Position numbers and translations under genes: made by a program. DNA of 64,000 bases from Kazachstania africana CBS 2517. Lineage: Eukaryota; Ascomycota; Saccharomycetes; Saccharomycetales; Saccharomycetaceae. Position 1 is the stretch's first letter; every line of letters starts with the position of its first letter. Location: the NCBI RefSeq assembly GCF_000304475.1, contig NC_018940.1:930001-994000 (forward strand), given 5' to 3'. Positions 1-9,261 of this stretch are shown piece after piece. The notes below the pieces were generated by a model. That model worked only from the letters and a program-made list of their open reading frames with translations. It was not told the DNA's origin and ran no database searches.

Positions 1-343
1 ATATTAAAGCTGGGAAATTTAATGAAAAATACTGAAAAGTTACAGTTGGACAAAGTATAGTATCAAATATATAGTTTTAATCTTGTATCACGTGACCCTT
101 TCTAGTTCTTGCAGAGCATTGATCTTTTTTCAATATAGGAAAAGCCAGAAAGGTTCGCCACTCGGAAACATACATTTTGAATGAAGCTACATAGTATAAG
201 ACGGCCATTATTCAACGTTTACGCTAGAAGAATCTATCAAGTTTTCAGAGACTATTTCCACGTTTGCCGAGTAGGTAGGTTTATTTTGAAACATAGATAT
301 ATCTGCATCAAGAAGAATATAAAAATTCGCGAATAAATAAGAG
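1..343. other. Upstream region of RAD6, no gene seen
   Basis: I see no convincing reading frame here. PKP2, the left neighbour of RAD6 in S. cerevisiae, is not present within the window. A perfect palindromic E-box TCACGTGA lies at 88-95, a Cbf1-type site about 250 nt before the RAD6 start. It is not followed by an AT-rich CDEII or a CDEIII, so it is not a point centromere. Confidence 0.5.
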
Positions 344-923
344 ATGTCCACGCCGGCAAGAAGAAGGCTTATGAGAGACTTTAAGGTACGTACTTTTGAA
401 TTTATTTACTCTTTTTTTAAACGAAATTTGTACTAACATGTATGTTTCATTTTTTTAGCGTATGAAGGAAGATGCACCACCAGGTGTTTCCGCCTCTCCA
501 TTACCAGATAATGTTATGGTATGGAATGCAATGATCATTGGGCCAGCTGATACCCCATACGAGGATGGTACATTTAGATTGTTACTAGAATTTGATGAAG
601 ACTATCCAAATAAGCCACCACATGTCAAATTTTTGAGTGAAATGTTCCACCCTAACGTTTATGCAAATGGTGAAATTTGTTTAGATATTTTACAGAATAG
701 ATGGACACCAACGTATGACGTTTCCTCCATCTTAACTTCCATTCAAAGTTTATTTAATGATCCAAATCCAGCGTCTCCTGCAAATGTTGAAGCGGCCACA
801 TTATTTAAAGATCATAAATCTCAGTATGTGAAGAGAGTGAAAGAAACAGTAGAAAAATCCTGGGAAGATGATATGGATGATATGGAGGATGATAGTGATG
901 AAGAGGATAACGATGAGGAATGA
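344..923 (+). CDS. RAD6: Ubiquitin-conjugating enzyme E2 Rad6/Ubc2, spliced
   Basis: The gene is join(344..385,459..923) and encodes 168 residues. Exon 1 gives [14 protein letters not shown] and exon 2 continues with RMKEDAPP, matching the near-invariant Rad6 N-terminus. The UBC fold covers residues 1-150. The catalytic Cys is C88 in NGEICLDIL, and the HPN motif lies at 78-80. The C-terminus is an acidic Asp/Glu tail, slightly shorter than in S. cerevisiae (172 residues in total). The family works with the E3 Bre1 to monoubiquitinate histone H2B, with Rad18 to ubiquitinate PCNA, and with Ubr1 in N-end-rule degradation. GEP7 follows convergently 144 bp away, as in S. cerevisiae. The oddity is the intron, because the S. 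cerevisiae gene has none. Without splicing the reading frame would start late, at 462, and lose the conserved N-terminus. Confidence 0.97.
386..458 (+). other. RAD6 intron (73 nt)
   Basis: The donor is GTACGT at 386-391, the branch point is a perfect TACTAAC at 431-437, and the acceptor TTTTTAG ends at 458 after a T-rich tract. Removing it joins codon 14 (AAG) to CGT with no change of phase and restores the conserved Rad6 N-terminus. GTACGT is a minor donor in S. cerevisiae, where GTATGT is usual. Confidence 0.93.
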
Positions 924-1067
924 AACGGCAGAAAAGTAACGAATTATTAGTATTTCAGCTTTAAGAGGAAAAGTTTTGTTAATACTGTGCATCTCACGGA
1001 TAAAGTATATACAAGGTAAAATAGACCGAATTTCTATATATATTTAGGGAAGTTCTGAATTTGAGCG

Positions 1068-1751
1068 TCATATTTTTGATAGATTAGCTCTCTTCATTTC
1101 GATTCTTTTTATACAAGCACTTAGGCATATGATGAAAAATAGTACTAAGACTAGCTTGCTCAATGAATCTAACTCGGCTTTTGGAGAATTTTTCATCAAA
1201 TCTAATTCATTGAATGGCTGTCCGTTCCTTGCACCATGAGGTCCATACGATATATAATACTGAAGTTGCTTTATGAATGTTGGCAGATCCTTCCAGCTCG
1301 TTTCTTTGCTATAAAGTTCTTTAGCTGCCATTTGTACCATATCACGGTCAATTGGATCGAGCTTGGAAAAATTGGACAGTACAGCTTCCGTATTTAAAAC
1401 GTTTTTCTTTTCATCAAGTATAAATGTGGATTTCAATGTATCCCCTAATTTTTCAGAGTGAATCATCCTTTCAAGCATGTTACGATATGCGTTTCTAGAT
1501 TCTATTTCTTCACTTTCATCAATCATATTAGGTTTGAAAAGGGCGGCTATATCATCCAATGCTCCAGCTAACGGATTGGCAGTTGATGTTATGCCATGTA
1601 TATCATTATCCCTTTTACAGACTCTATTTTTTTGTTTCAAAAGTAATGATTGTGGTGGAGTACGGCCCTTTGTTGAAAAGGACTTGTAAACCAGAGATTT
1701 GAAGATTCCATTTTGAGGAAATAAACTGGACGAATACCTTACAGGGACCAT
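1068..1751 (-). CDS. GEP7: Gep7-like mitochondrial protein
   Basis: This 227-residue protein is named mainly by position, because it lies convergent to RAD6 exactly as YGL057C does. The frame is open up to a GTG at 1799, but the first ATG is at 1751 and gives MVPVRYSSSLFPQ. That is a basic, Ser-rich, acid-free N-terminus of the kind used for mitochondrial import. One hydrophobic segment lies at about residues 199-214 (LVLVLFFIICLSACI), followed by a short basic tail, so a single-pass membrane protein is likely. In S. cerevisiae the gene was named for genetic interaction with prohibitins; its molecular function is unknown. A Reb1-type site lies 127 bp upstream. The length is somewhat below the S. 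cerevisiae protein (287). Confidence 0.78.
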   Translation of the reverse strand: MVPVRYSSSLFPQNGIFKSLVYKSFSTKGRTPPQSLLLKQKNRVCKRDNDIHGITSTANPLAGALDDIAALFKPNMIDESEEIESRNAYRNMLERMIHSEKLGDTLKSTFILDEKKNVLNTEAVLSNFSKLDPIDRDMVQMAAKELYSKETSWKDLPTFIKQLQYYISYGPHGARNGQPFNELDLMKNSPKAELDSLSKLVLVLFFIICLSACIKRIEMKRANLSKI

Positions 1752-4306
1752 TTTTTGGTAAACAATTGGCAAAAATTTGGTAACGTGTATATAATTCACA
1801 AGGAGCGTTGTTTGCCCTTCTGATTAGATGGATAGAAAGATCTCATTGAGTGACGGATACAAACGGCTCAACTGGAACGGGTAAATTTTTGGTACTCTCT
1901 ATTCCGTTACACTTATCTTTTCTCGAGCAAATCTGCTATACCAACTTTTTCTAGGAGAAAAAAAACCCGTAGACTCATAATCGAGCTAAAAGTTAAGTCC
2001 ATCACATGCAGAAAAGAGGATGTTGATAAAGCAGTTTGGGAAATAAACACGTTGTAAATTAACTGTTGGAATTATTTTAATCTTGTCTTGGAAATTTACG
2101 ACTCTCCGGCTGCCGATCAATTTTGTGGTAAATAGCTTGCTAATAGACAATTCGTTATAAAGAGTGAGGAAGCTCAAGGGAATGTATTGAAGAAAGTACG
2201 CGTTATCTGAACTGCGGAAAAAGGAAAGATTGTCGTGTCGCAATCGCCAACTTGAGTAACTAAAGCCCCGGCAAGTCTATAAACACGGCCCTATTGCTTA
2301 AAGATGCAAAGGTTCAAGAAATAGATGGCTTCCTGAAAACTGCGCCAATGCGTAAGACTGTGCCAGCACGTAAAACCAGGACTTTCAAAGAGGCCATCAT
2401 TTGGCACATGATTTGAGTGTCTCAAGTAAGGAAGAATTCAAAACTTTTTCAGTTGAATAGAAACTTCAGACCAAAGAAGTGAACAAGCAACAGGAAGACG
2501 CGTGATAAATATGTAGTCATTTGCAGTATGATGTCTGTCTATCTTGCTATTGTTCTCCGACACAGGATTGGAATGTGTGCTCTTTTGCTTTGAAGAAAGA
2601 CAAAAAAAAAGAAAAGCAAAAGTAGGTAAACCAAACCAGCGCAATTTTTGTTCCCGCCCCCACAAGCTAGTTTTCAGGGAATATTTTTTTTCAGTAAGGG
2701 CGCCAAGGAAAGCAGAGAAACTTCTTTAGCGTCTCTTTTATGATGTAACTTCAAATTTGTCAAAACTGCCCAATACAGAAAATGGCCAGTCTATAGCTTG
2801 CCGAAGAGATATATACTCGAGATTCCAGGAATTCTCGAGGGGAATGCTCAAGTCGCTTTGATTTTTTGTCATGTTTCTACCTTTTTCCAATTTATGTTGT
2901 ATGAATCAAGGATTAAGCTATACTTTCCTTCATACCTACGAACACACTTTATTTACTGGTGCAAAAAATTACTTTGACTCCTATCTACACTGTTGTTTCT
3001 CGAAATAGTAAGATACTTGTAGGTGATATCCTGCCTAAAAGTGAGAGTCAAGAATTATAACCGCACAAGGCAATTAAAAGAAAGGACTCCTCTGTAAGGA
3101 TTGTCAAATTCTATATTGTATATTGCCCGATTATTTTTGACATTGAAAGGCCGTACCACTATTTTATGTAATCTTGCCTACTAGTAGGAACTATTGTTCG
3201 AGCTGTTAATTTCAAGAGTCATATAATACTGGAGTTGAAAGCTATACTACCAACCTTCGATAGCCGAAGCTGATGCAACAGTTTTTTCCTAGTGTGGAAT
3301 ACCCGTGTTCTGCCAAGTATTTTTTTTGCTCTTTGCTTGCAGGTATTTCTTCCATGCACTGTCAGGATCTCTGACCAAAAGAATTTGAAAAAAGAAAAGT
3401 GAAGAAAAAAGAAAAGTAACAAGAAAAAGAAAAGTTCATCTGTAAATATTTCCTATCCCCCCCTGGAGTCAAGGAGGCCAGCTTTAGTAAAAAGAGATAG
3501 GGAATACCATTGAGTTTAGCTTGCTATCTGGCAAAACTTGACGTAACAGCAGTTGTCCTGGATTTATCTGGGTGCTAAGTTAAGTTATTTTCAAAAGGAA
3601 AATCTCGTATTTGTCCAACATTTTAAAAGGTAACTTCAGTTCGCACGCGGAGATCGATCGAGATTTCCGGTGACCTTTGACGGTGTGTACTTTCTTGCAC
3701 AGTTTCTCCGTACATCACTGTGCAGGCAAAAAAAATAAATTGAAAAGCCGCTTTGGTCAACAAGTATTATCTGAGGCATTCCTAAAGGGATCCTTATTTC
3801 TTTGTTTTTTACTTAATTAGGAATATTCTCATGCAGGTAAGCTTGGCTGTCAGTCAGGAAATCGTATGGTAAATATTCTCGGGGACTGAAGGTTTTTCAT
3901 GATTTTGACTTCTATACATTGTGAAGAAATTTTTCCCTAAAGTAGACAACATATGCTTGAACACATTCTAAAAGTTAATTTGACGTTCTATGTGCAACCA
4001 CATAGTAGCAGTACAAAAGTTGTGAAGTTTATGTGAAATTTTCTCGCGTTCCTGTGACATCAAGTACAAGAGCTACTATTTGTTTTGCATTCTCTCAACA
4101 CACAAGTAATTCACAGCATTTTTTTCAAGAAAGTATAGTAGTTACATGTCAAATAATTGTTTTGAGTAACAATTTACTGAAATCCAATATATATCTATAT
4201 ATATATATGTGAATTTTAGGTTCATATTAAATTCAATTAGGTATTAGTTATTTTTGGGCAATATTGTTAGCAAAAGCGACTTACTTTACTAGATAGACGA
4301 AAAAGA
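1752..4306. other. 2.55-kb gene-free interval upstream of the GPI protein
   Basis: No frame longer than about 85 codons with any protein-like character is present. The sequence contains several T-tracts and A-tracts. An imperfect palindrome, CTCGAGA to TCTCGAG, lies around 2816-2840, and a TA-rich stretch at about 4188-4208 may serve as a TATA region for the gene at 4307. Very long upstream regions are typical of flocculin-like cell-wall genes under complex control. That comparison is inference, not something the sequence proves. Confidence 0.5.
1878..1884 (+). promoter_or_regulatory. Reb1-type site upstream of GEP7
   Basis: CGGGTAA matches the general regulatory factor Reb1 core and lies 127 bp upstream of the GEP7 start codon. 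This is a usual distance for a yeast promoter. Confidence 0.5.
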
Positions 4307-6226
4307 ATGAAATTGATAAACCTCTATCAAGCATTGTCGCTGGTTATGGGCTACCAATTGGCCTTAGCCATGGCAGCGTCTGAAGCCTTCACAAATTCCA
4401 CATCCAAAAATTCGCTTTCCGCTTCAGGTGTATTTTCTAACAGTTCAAGCTCAATTTCGTCAAGTACCATATCTTCCTCCCTCTCAAAGACCGGCAGTTC
4501 AAGTATTTTGTCAACCATCACATCTTCCGCTTTGAGCTCCACTGAGGGAAAGTCATCCTCAGCTTCTATTGGCTCCGCATCTTACATATTTTCCAACTCC
4601 TCTTCGATTGTCGGTTCAAGCACGCTAAGCTCTGCTGTTTCCAGCTCAAGTGCTGCCTCCAGTTCTTCTGCCGTCTCTGGCTCCTCTGCTGCTTCAAGCT
4701 CAAGCGCTGTCTCTAGCTCCTCTGCTGTCTCCAGCTCCTCTGCTGCTTCAAGCTCAAGCGCTGTCTCCAGCTCCTCTGCTGTTTCCAGCTCAAGTGCCGC
4801 CTCCAGTTCTTCTGCCGTCTCTAGCTCAAGCGCTGTCTCTAGCTCCTCTGCTGTTTCCAGCTCATCCGCTGTCTCCAGCTCATCCGCTGTCTCCAGCTCC
4901 TCTGCTGCCTCTAGCTCCTCTGCTGTCTCAAGCTATGCTGCTGTCTCAAGCTCTGCTGCTGTTACCAATTTGGTTGCTGCCTCAAGCTCTTTCCCAACTT
5001 CTAGTGAATCAGCCTCTTATTCATTCTCCAACTCATCTTCTGCTGCCTCTAGCTCCTCTTCTGTGTCGAGCTCAAGTGCTGTCTCTAGCTCCTCTGCTGT
5101 CTCCAGCTCTTCTGCTGCTGCAAGCTCAAGTGCTGCCTCTAGCTCTTCTGCCATCTCAAGCTCAGCTGCCTCTGCCTTGGACGCTCAGTCATTGAGTAGA
5201 ACAACTTCAGCTACAGCCTATTCTTCTACTGTAAGCTCCTCATTCCTTGGATACACTAATTCAACAGAGTCATCGACCGCTGCTCAGTCATCGACTGTTT
5301 CGGTACCAGCTTCTAGCACCTCCCCTGTAAGTTCTTCTGTCCTCTCAGAAAGCATACCAGCTTCAGAATCCACTGGATCAGCGTTAGATGCAGTCTCTGC
5401 AAATAGGGCAAGCTCTTTCGCAGATTACGTATCTTCCTCTTCCAACGTTTTGAGCTCCTCAACACCTGTCTCCAATGCCATTACCTCCTCCAATCCTCAA
5501 GCTGTTTCAAGCTCAAACCCAGGAAACAATGTTATCTCAAGTACAGCAGTTACTACAGCAAGTTCAGACGTTACAAGTGCCAACGGTTCTCTGATCTCTG
5601 GAGCATCGGATATTGCCGGCATGGATGAAAGCAGAACTGTTTCCGCTTCTACTATCACTTCCGCTGCTGATGACGTTTACGCCACTGTTACCGCCACCGA
5701 AACTAACGTGGAGACTGTAACTTGTACTGACACATCCTGCGAGAACATTGCTCCAACATCCACTTCCGCTGCTGATGACGTTTACGCCACTGTTACTGCC
5801 ACCGAAACTAACGTGGAGACTGTAACTTGTACAGAATCATCTTGCACAAATGTTGCTAGTATACTCCACGGCGAAACAGGAACTGCGGGTCAAGATTCCT
5901 CTAACACCAATACCCAATCAACTGCCAGTTTGGAGGGTCAAGCCGTCTCTTCATCTAAGCAAGAGTCAGTTGCCACAAACGGCGCTTCCATATCCACTAA
6001 TACAGCCGCTCAAGCTACTATTGTCACTTCTTCTGGTGAAACTACCATTGTAACTTCTACTACTTCCATAAACATGTCCAATGAAAGTGGCGCTTTATCC
6101 AATACAGAAACTATGGCTACCTCTGAGACCGCATCTGTAACTATAGCTACGGGTGCAGCCCCAGCATTAAATGTTCATGGTCATTTACTCGCTACCTTTT
6201 TCATTCTTTTATCTATAATTTTCTGA
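4307..6226 (+). CDS. Ser/Ala-rich GPI-anchored cell-wall protein
   Basis: This 639-residue protein starts with a hydrophobic signal peptide (residues 1-23, ending LALAMA). The bulk is Ser/Ala/Thr/Val, as expected for a heavily O-mannosylated stalk. Residues 111-209 and 246-290 are built from a 6-residue unit of the type SSSSAV or SSSSAA. Residues 451-478 and 486-513 are a 35-residue-spaced duplication containing DDVYATVTATETNVETVTCT and a Cys pair (TCTxxSC). The C-terminus ends in a hydrophobic tail (HLLATFFILLSIIF) after small residues, which is a GPI-attachment signal. I recognise the class (mannoprotein, flocculin or TIR/SED-like wall protein) but not a particular orthologue. No lectin domain such as PA14 is visible. 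The gene is absent between GEP7 and SDS23 in S. cerevisiae, so it is a lineage-specific gain or relocation. Confidence 0.85.
   Translation: MKLINLYQALSLVMGYQLALAMAASEAFTNSTSKNSLSASGVFSNSSSSISSSTISSSLSKTGSSSILSTITSSALSSTEGKSSSASIGSASYIFSNSSSIVGSSTLSSAVSSSSAASSSSAVSGSSAASSSSAVSSSSAVSSSSAASSSSAVSSSSAVSSSSAASSSSAVSSSSAVSSSSAVSSSSAVSSSSAVSSSSAASSSSAVSSYAAVSSSAAVTNLVAASSSFPTSSESASYSFSNSSSAASSSSSVSSSSAVSSSSAVSSSSAAASSSAASSSSAISSSAASALDAQSLSRTTSATAYSSTVSSSFLGYTNSTESSTAAQSSTVSVPASSTSPVSSSVLSESIPASESTGSALDAVSANRASSFADYVSSSSNVLSSSTPVSNAITSSNPQAVSSSNPGNNVISSTAVTTASSDVTSANGSLISGASDIAGMDESRTVSASTITSAADDVYATVTATETNVETVTCTDTSCENIAPTSTSAADDVYATVTATETNVETVTCTESSCTNVASILHGETGTAGQDSSNTNTQSTASLEGQAVSSSKQESVATNGASISTNTAAQATIVTSSGETTIVTSTTSINMSNESGALSNTETMATSETASVTIATGAAPALNVHGHLLATFFILLSIIF
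4637..4933 (+). repeat. Coding minisatellite, 18-bp units (SSSSAV/SSSSAA)
   Basis: About 16 imperfect 18-bp units encode SSSSA followed by V or A. Codon choice varies between AGC, TCC, TCT and TCA in blocks, which suggests repeated unequal exchange. A shorter second block lies at 5042-5176. Confidence 0.85.
5657..5845 (+). repeat. Two coding repeats with 105-bp spacing
   Basis: Two nearly identical segments encoding AADDVYATVTATETNVETVTCT start about 105 bp apart. Each is followed by a serine and a second cysteine. The near-identity at the DNA level indicates a recent duplication or gene conversion. Confidence 0.85.
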
Positions 6227-8355
6227 TTCAAGCTACGTAACGGTATTTTTTTAACTATTGTTTGCACAAATATTCTGTACTTTGTTTCGTACCCACTTAT
6301 ATAAATATTTTATACTTCGTAATTGATATTTTTCTGGATCCAATCAAAGAATCACTGCAGTTAGTTTAGCAGTTAATGGAACTTAGACTTATCTGTTTAA
6401 GCAGGCGAATTATACACTAACAGTGCAATTGATGGTAGTATATTTACCAGATATTATATTGCCGCTGTAATTTTTAAGGGTGAGAACTTGAAAAAAAAAT
6501 GTAGTCTTTCAAGAGAAAGGAATAATGGAATCTTATAAGAGCTAGACAGTTAACATACAACAAGAACGAATAATAGAAAGAGGTTTAGCATGTGGAGGAA
6601 CATACATTAGCATAAAAGCTCATTCTTCCGAAAAAAGAGCCTGAAAATAATATGAGTTCATGCATTACAATTCAGTTGTGCGAAGAAACGAAAAGTCTTC
6701 ACGGTTTCAATCATCGGACTGTCATATTGGCATTCGAATTATTACTTTTTTAAAATATCCGTCCAAAAGATCAAACGTCCACTTTTATATTCAAATACTT
6801 AAAAAAGCACATATGGTATTTCACGTCATAAGAAGGTCGTTTTTTTTAAGGAATATTGTACTTATCTGCATCTGTGCCTCCTCATTTTTTCCTAGTTTTT
6901 TTCTTTTCTTTTTTTGTCGTCCTATCGTCCATGCAATTCGCTCCTAGCATGTAGTTTATACAAGGTTTTTAGTTAGGCAGCGTAACGACTCTGAACAAAG
7001 GTTTCAAAAAATAATTTATAAGGAAGTAAAGCCCATTGTTAGTAGGATCTCTGGATTACTTTGCATTCGATAATGTTCATATTGGTGCACGACTTTTATT
7101 TAGGAATGTTAATGTTTTTAAAAAATAGTTTTTTCTTAGCTTGCACTCATTAGTGGAACAAAAGTTATACAAAGCCGAAGCCATTAAATACTGCAAAAGG
7201 TTAGAAAAATCTATTTTAACAGGCCTCTAAAGTGCTGGTCCAAACTGTATGGCGAAACATATCTAAGGAAATATTTATACATCTTTCCAATGGCCTATTA
7301 TGATCTGAGCATAATGCATACAATGATATCAAGCTCTACATATGGCGCAAAGCGTGTTTCAATTGATTAAATACAGAATTCTGAGTAGCATCAAGCAAAC
7401 GCCAAACCGTTTCAATTGTAGTTTTGGTACAACAAAAAAAGATGCTTCAAATATAACACAATTATTACCTACATCCTGGAAAATATAATAAAATGAGAAG
7501 GAGCTTTCCTTGTGAAGGCTGTCTTAGACGCCAATCCTGGGGCTACTTTCTTTTGTCAAAAGAATTACTTTTTGACACTTTAATAGCCAAGGTTTTCCTT
7601 ATGAAGATATTTTATGAGACAGCAGAAGCAAAATGCCCCAGAACAAGCGATACGCAAAAAAGGAAAAGAAGAACTTAGTTTTTATTCAAAAATTGTGAGA
7701 TTACGTCTTGCTACAAGATTGGGAAAGAACACTGCGCCCGACAAGTGTATAATAGGTTCATACACTCATAGATTATAAGAGATGCCGATTATTACGCGAA
7801 GGTAAATGCCGTAAAGGAAAGTAGATACTATCCGGCGAAATATAAACAGGTGGGTATTCCTAGAACTTGATAGTATTATAGTATGTATTCTCGTCGGAAA
7901 AAAACAACATTTAACAATCAATCAATCACGTATTGGAAGTTACAGCCTTTTATAACTTGGCACGACCTCCGCAATAGGAAAATTTTATAATAAGATCTGT
8001 AACAGAACGCCTTCTCGTACCGGTAGTCGTATCAAGGAATCCGCCTAAATAGAGCTATATGCCCAGCTAGTTATCTATCATGCAGACTTCTGTTCTGAAA
8101 CGAGCCCTGACCAAAGTGGTCGAGAATATCGACTACCACCCGCGCTATCTTCCGGGTAGCTGTAAAAATTAAAAGAATATCATGCGCTATATAATATGCG
8201 AGATATTATTGAGGATGACGGAAGCAAGCATTTCAGATATGTAAATAGTACCAAAAAATGATAATACTTATTCGCAACCTTGTATATAATTACAACTTGA
8301 TGCCCGGAGGGGAGCCTTTACTCCGCGGAGGGTTCCAATTTGAACAGCGAAAAAA
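6227..8355. other. 2.1-kb interval without recognisable gene
   Basis: Only short frames occur, for example a 61-codon ATG frame at 7493-7678 with no recognisable features. The stretch at about 8040-8170 is more GC-rich than its surroundings. It holds several short inverted repeats close together: GACCA/TGGTC (8109-8113 with 8117-8121), GTCGA/TCGAC (8119-8123 with 8129-8133) and ACCCG/CGGGT (8138-8142 with 8153-8157). It could be a decayed mobile element or an unrecognised RNA. Confidence 0.45.
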
Positions 8356-8428
8356 AGCCCTGTAGGGGGCTCGAACCCCTAACCTTGTGATTAAGAGTCA
8401 CACGCGCTACCGATTGCGCCAACAAGGC
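8356..8428 (-). tRNA. tRNA-Lys (anticodon CTT)
   Basis: On the minus strand the 73-nt sequence starts GCCTTGTTGGCGC and ends CCCTACAGGGCT. It has a complete acceptor stem, the D-arm GGCGCAATCGGTAGCGC, the anticodon loop GACTCTTAATC with CTT, and the T-arm GGGGTTCGAGCCCC. There is no intron. A T-run follows the 3' end as the Pol III terminator (A6 on the plus strand at 8351-8356). It closely matches the S. cerevisiae tRNA-Lys(CUU). An LTR-like element begins 16 bp upstream of its 5' end. Confidence 0.97.
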
Positions 8429-8444
8429 TTTTTTTGTGTGTATC

Positions 8445-8842
8445 TGTTGTAACATAGACTGGGGAACTACAACATTAAGCTCTAAATTCGTGTGACTGTT
8501 TTCCCAGAATCAAAACCTAGACACCCGCTGTCCAATCTATTAAATTAAATATTTCACATTATTGATTTTGATTGAATATTAGTGAAAACTTTTCATAGAC
8601 GCAACTTTTGTCATCTTGAAGAATTCCACACTATAAAAAGGAATTCTTCGTCATATTTGTTCTTAATCTTTTATCTTACTTTATAATTATATATAAAAAA
8701 AGAGACAAGCCATTTGATACGCTTTTAGCTATAGTTATACGATCAGATCGATTTCCACGCTCTCTGTCCCTGAATTAGAATATACACCAGCCGTGTCATA
8801 TTCCCCCTGTGTTATCTGTCTTGTTACCGTATTGAACTTACA
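8445..8842 (+). repeat. Solo LTR-like element, family B copy 1
   Basis: The element begins TGTTGTAACATAGAC at 8445 and plausibly ends ACTTACA at about 8842, giving the TG...CA form of an LTR. It is clearly homologous to 15455-15873 (plus) and to the minus-strand copies at 8852-9261, 43692-44018 and 62512-62652. Its start lies 16 bp upstream of tRNA-Lys, the placement typical of Ty3-type elements. A 10-bp perfect inverted repeat, GAAGAATTCC (8618-8627) and GGAATTCTTC (8640-8649), brackets a TATAAAAA box, the likely LTR promoter. No gag or pol sequence adjoins it. Confidence 0.8.
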
Positions 8843-8851
8843 ATAGTATCT

Positions 8852-9261
8852 GCCCTAAGTTCAATACAGTAAAACAGATAATACGAAGCACGCCTTGCGT
8901 AAATTCTAATTCAGGGACAGGGACAGTGGAAATCGATCTGATCTTCTAACTATAGCTAAAAGCGTGTCAAAAAGCTTGTTTTTTTAATATGTAAATGCTG
9001 GAAATGGCAATATACTGACATTTCAATGTTTTGATAGTTAGAATATTGAACTGTCAGCATAATGCTGTTTCCAGCAAAAAGGTTAAGAACAAATATGTCA
9101 AAAGTTGGGTCCATGAAATTTTCACTAATAGTCATCCAAAATCAATAATGTGAAATAATTAGTTTAATAAATTGAACATCGGCTGTCTAGGTTTTGATTC
9201 TGGGAAAGCAGTCACACGAACTTAGAGCTTGATGTTGAATTTCCCGGTCTATGTTACAACA
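8852..9261 (-). repeat. LTR-like element, family B copy 2, opposed to copy 1
   Basis: This is a reverse-complement copy of the element at 8445-8842 and ends GTTACAACA at 9261. Together the two make a palindrome of about 817 bp with a spacer of about 15 bp (8841-8855). Copy 2 lacks the 35-40 bp between two GTCAT motifs of copy 1, so it lost the TATA hairpin, and it carries an 81-bp insertion at 8996-9076. The arms are diverged rather than identical, so this is not a recent assembly artefact. Confidence 0.8.
8996..9076. repeat. 81-bp insert with terminal inverted repeats
   Basis: The segment starts TGCTGGAAATGGCA and ends TTTCCAGCA, giving 9-bp inverted termini. Its first 50 bp match, in reverse complement, the right ends of the family A repeats at 43226-43691 and 62049-62511. 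It is probably an internally deleted family A element inserted in LTR copy 2. Confidence 0.6.

Noticed and set aside
88..95. TCACGTGA as centromere CDEI
   Set aside because: No AT-rich 80-bp CDEII or CDEIII follows; the same holds for GTCACATG near 59184 and TCACGTGA near 24341.
4650..5195. 181-codon Leu/Pro/Ala-rich frame inside the wall-protein gene
   Set aside because: It is the +1 shadow of the 18-bp Ser/Ala repeats; repeat periodicity alone keeps it open.
8445..9261. Palindrome read as a single foldback or MITE transposon
   Set aside because: Each arm also occurs alone at 15455-15873 with LTR-like ends and a TATA box, so two opposed LTRs explain it better.
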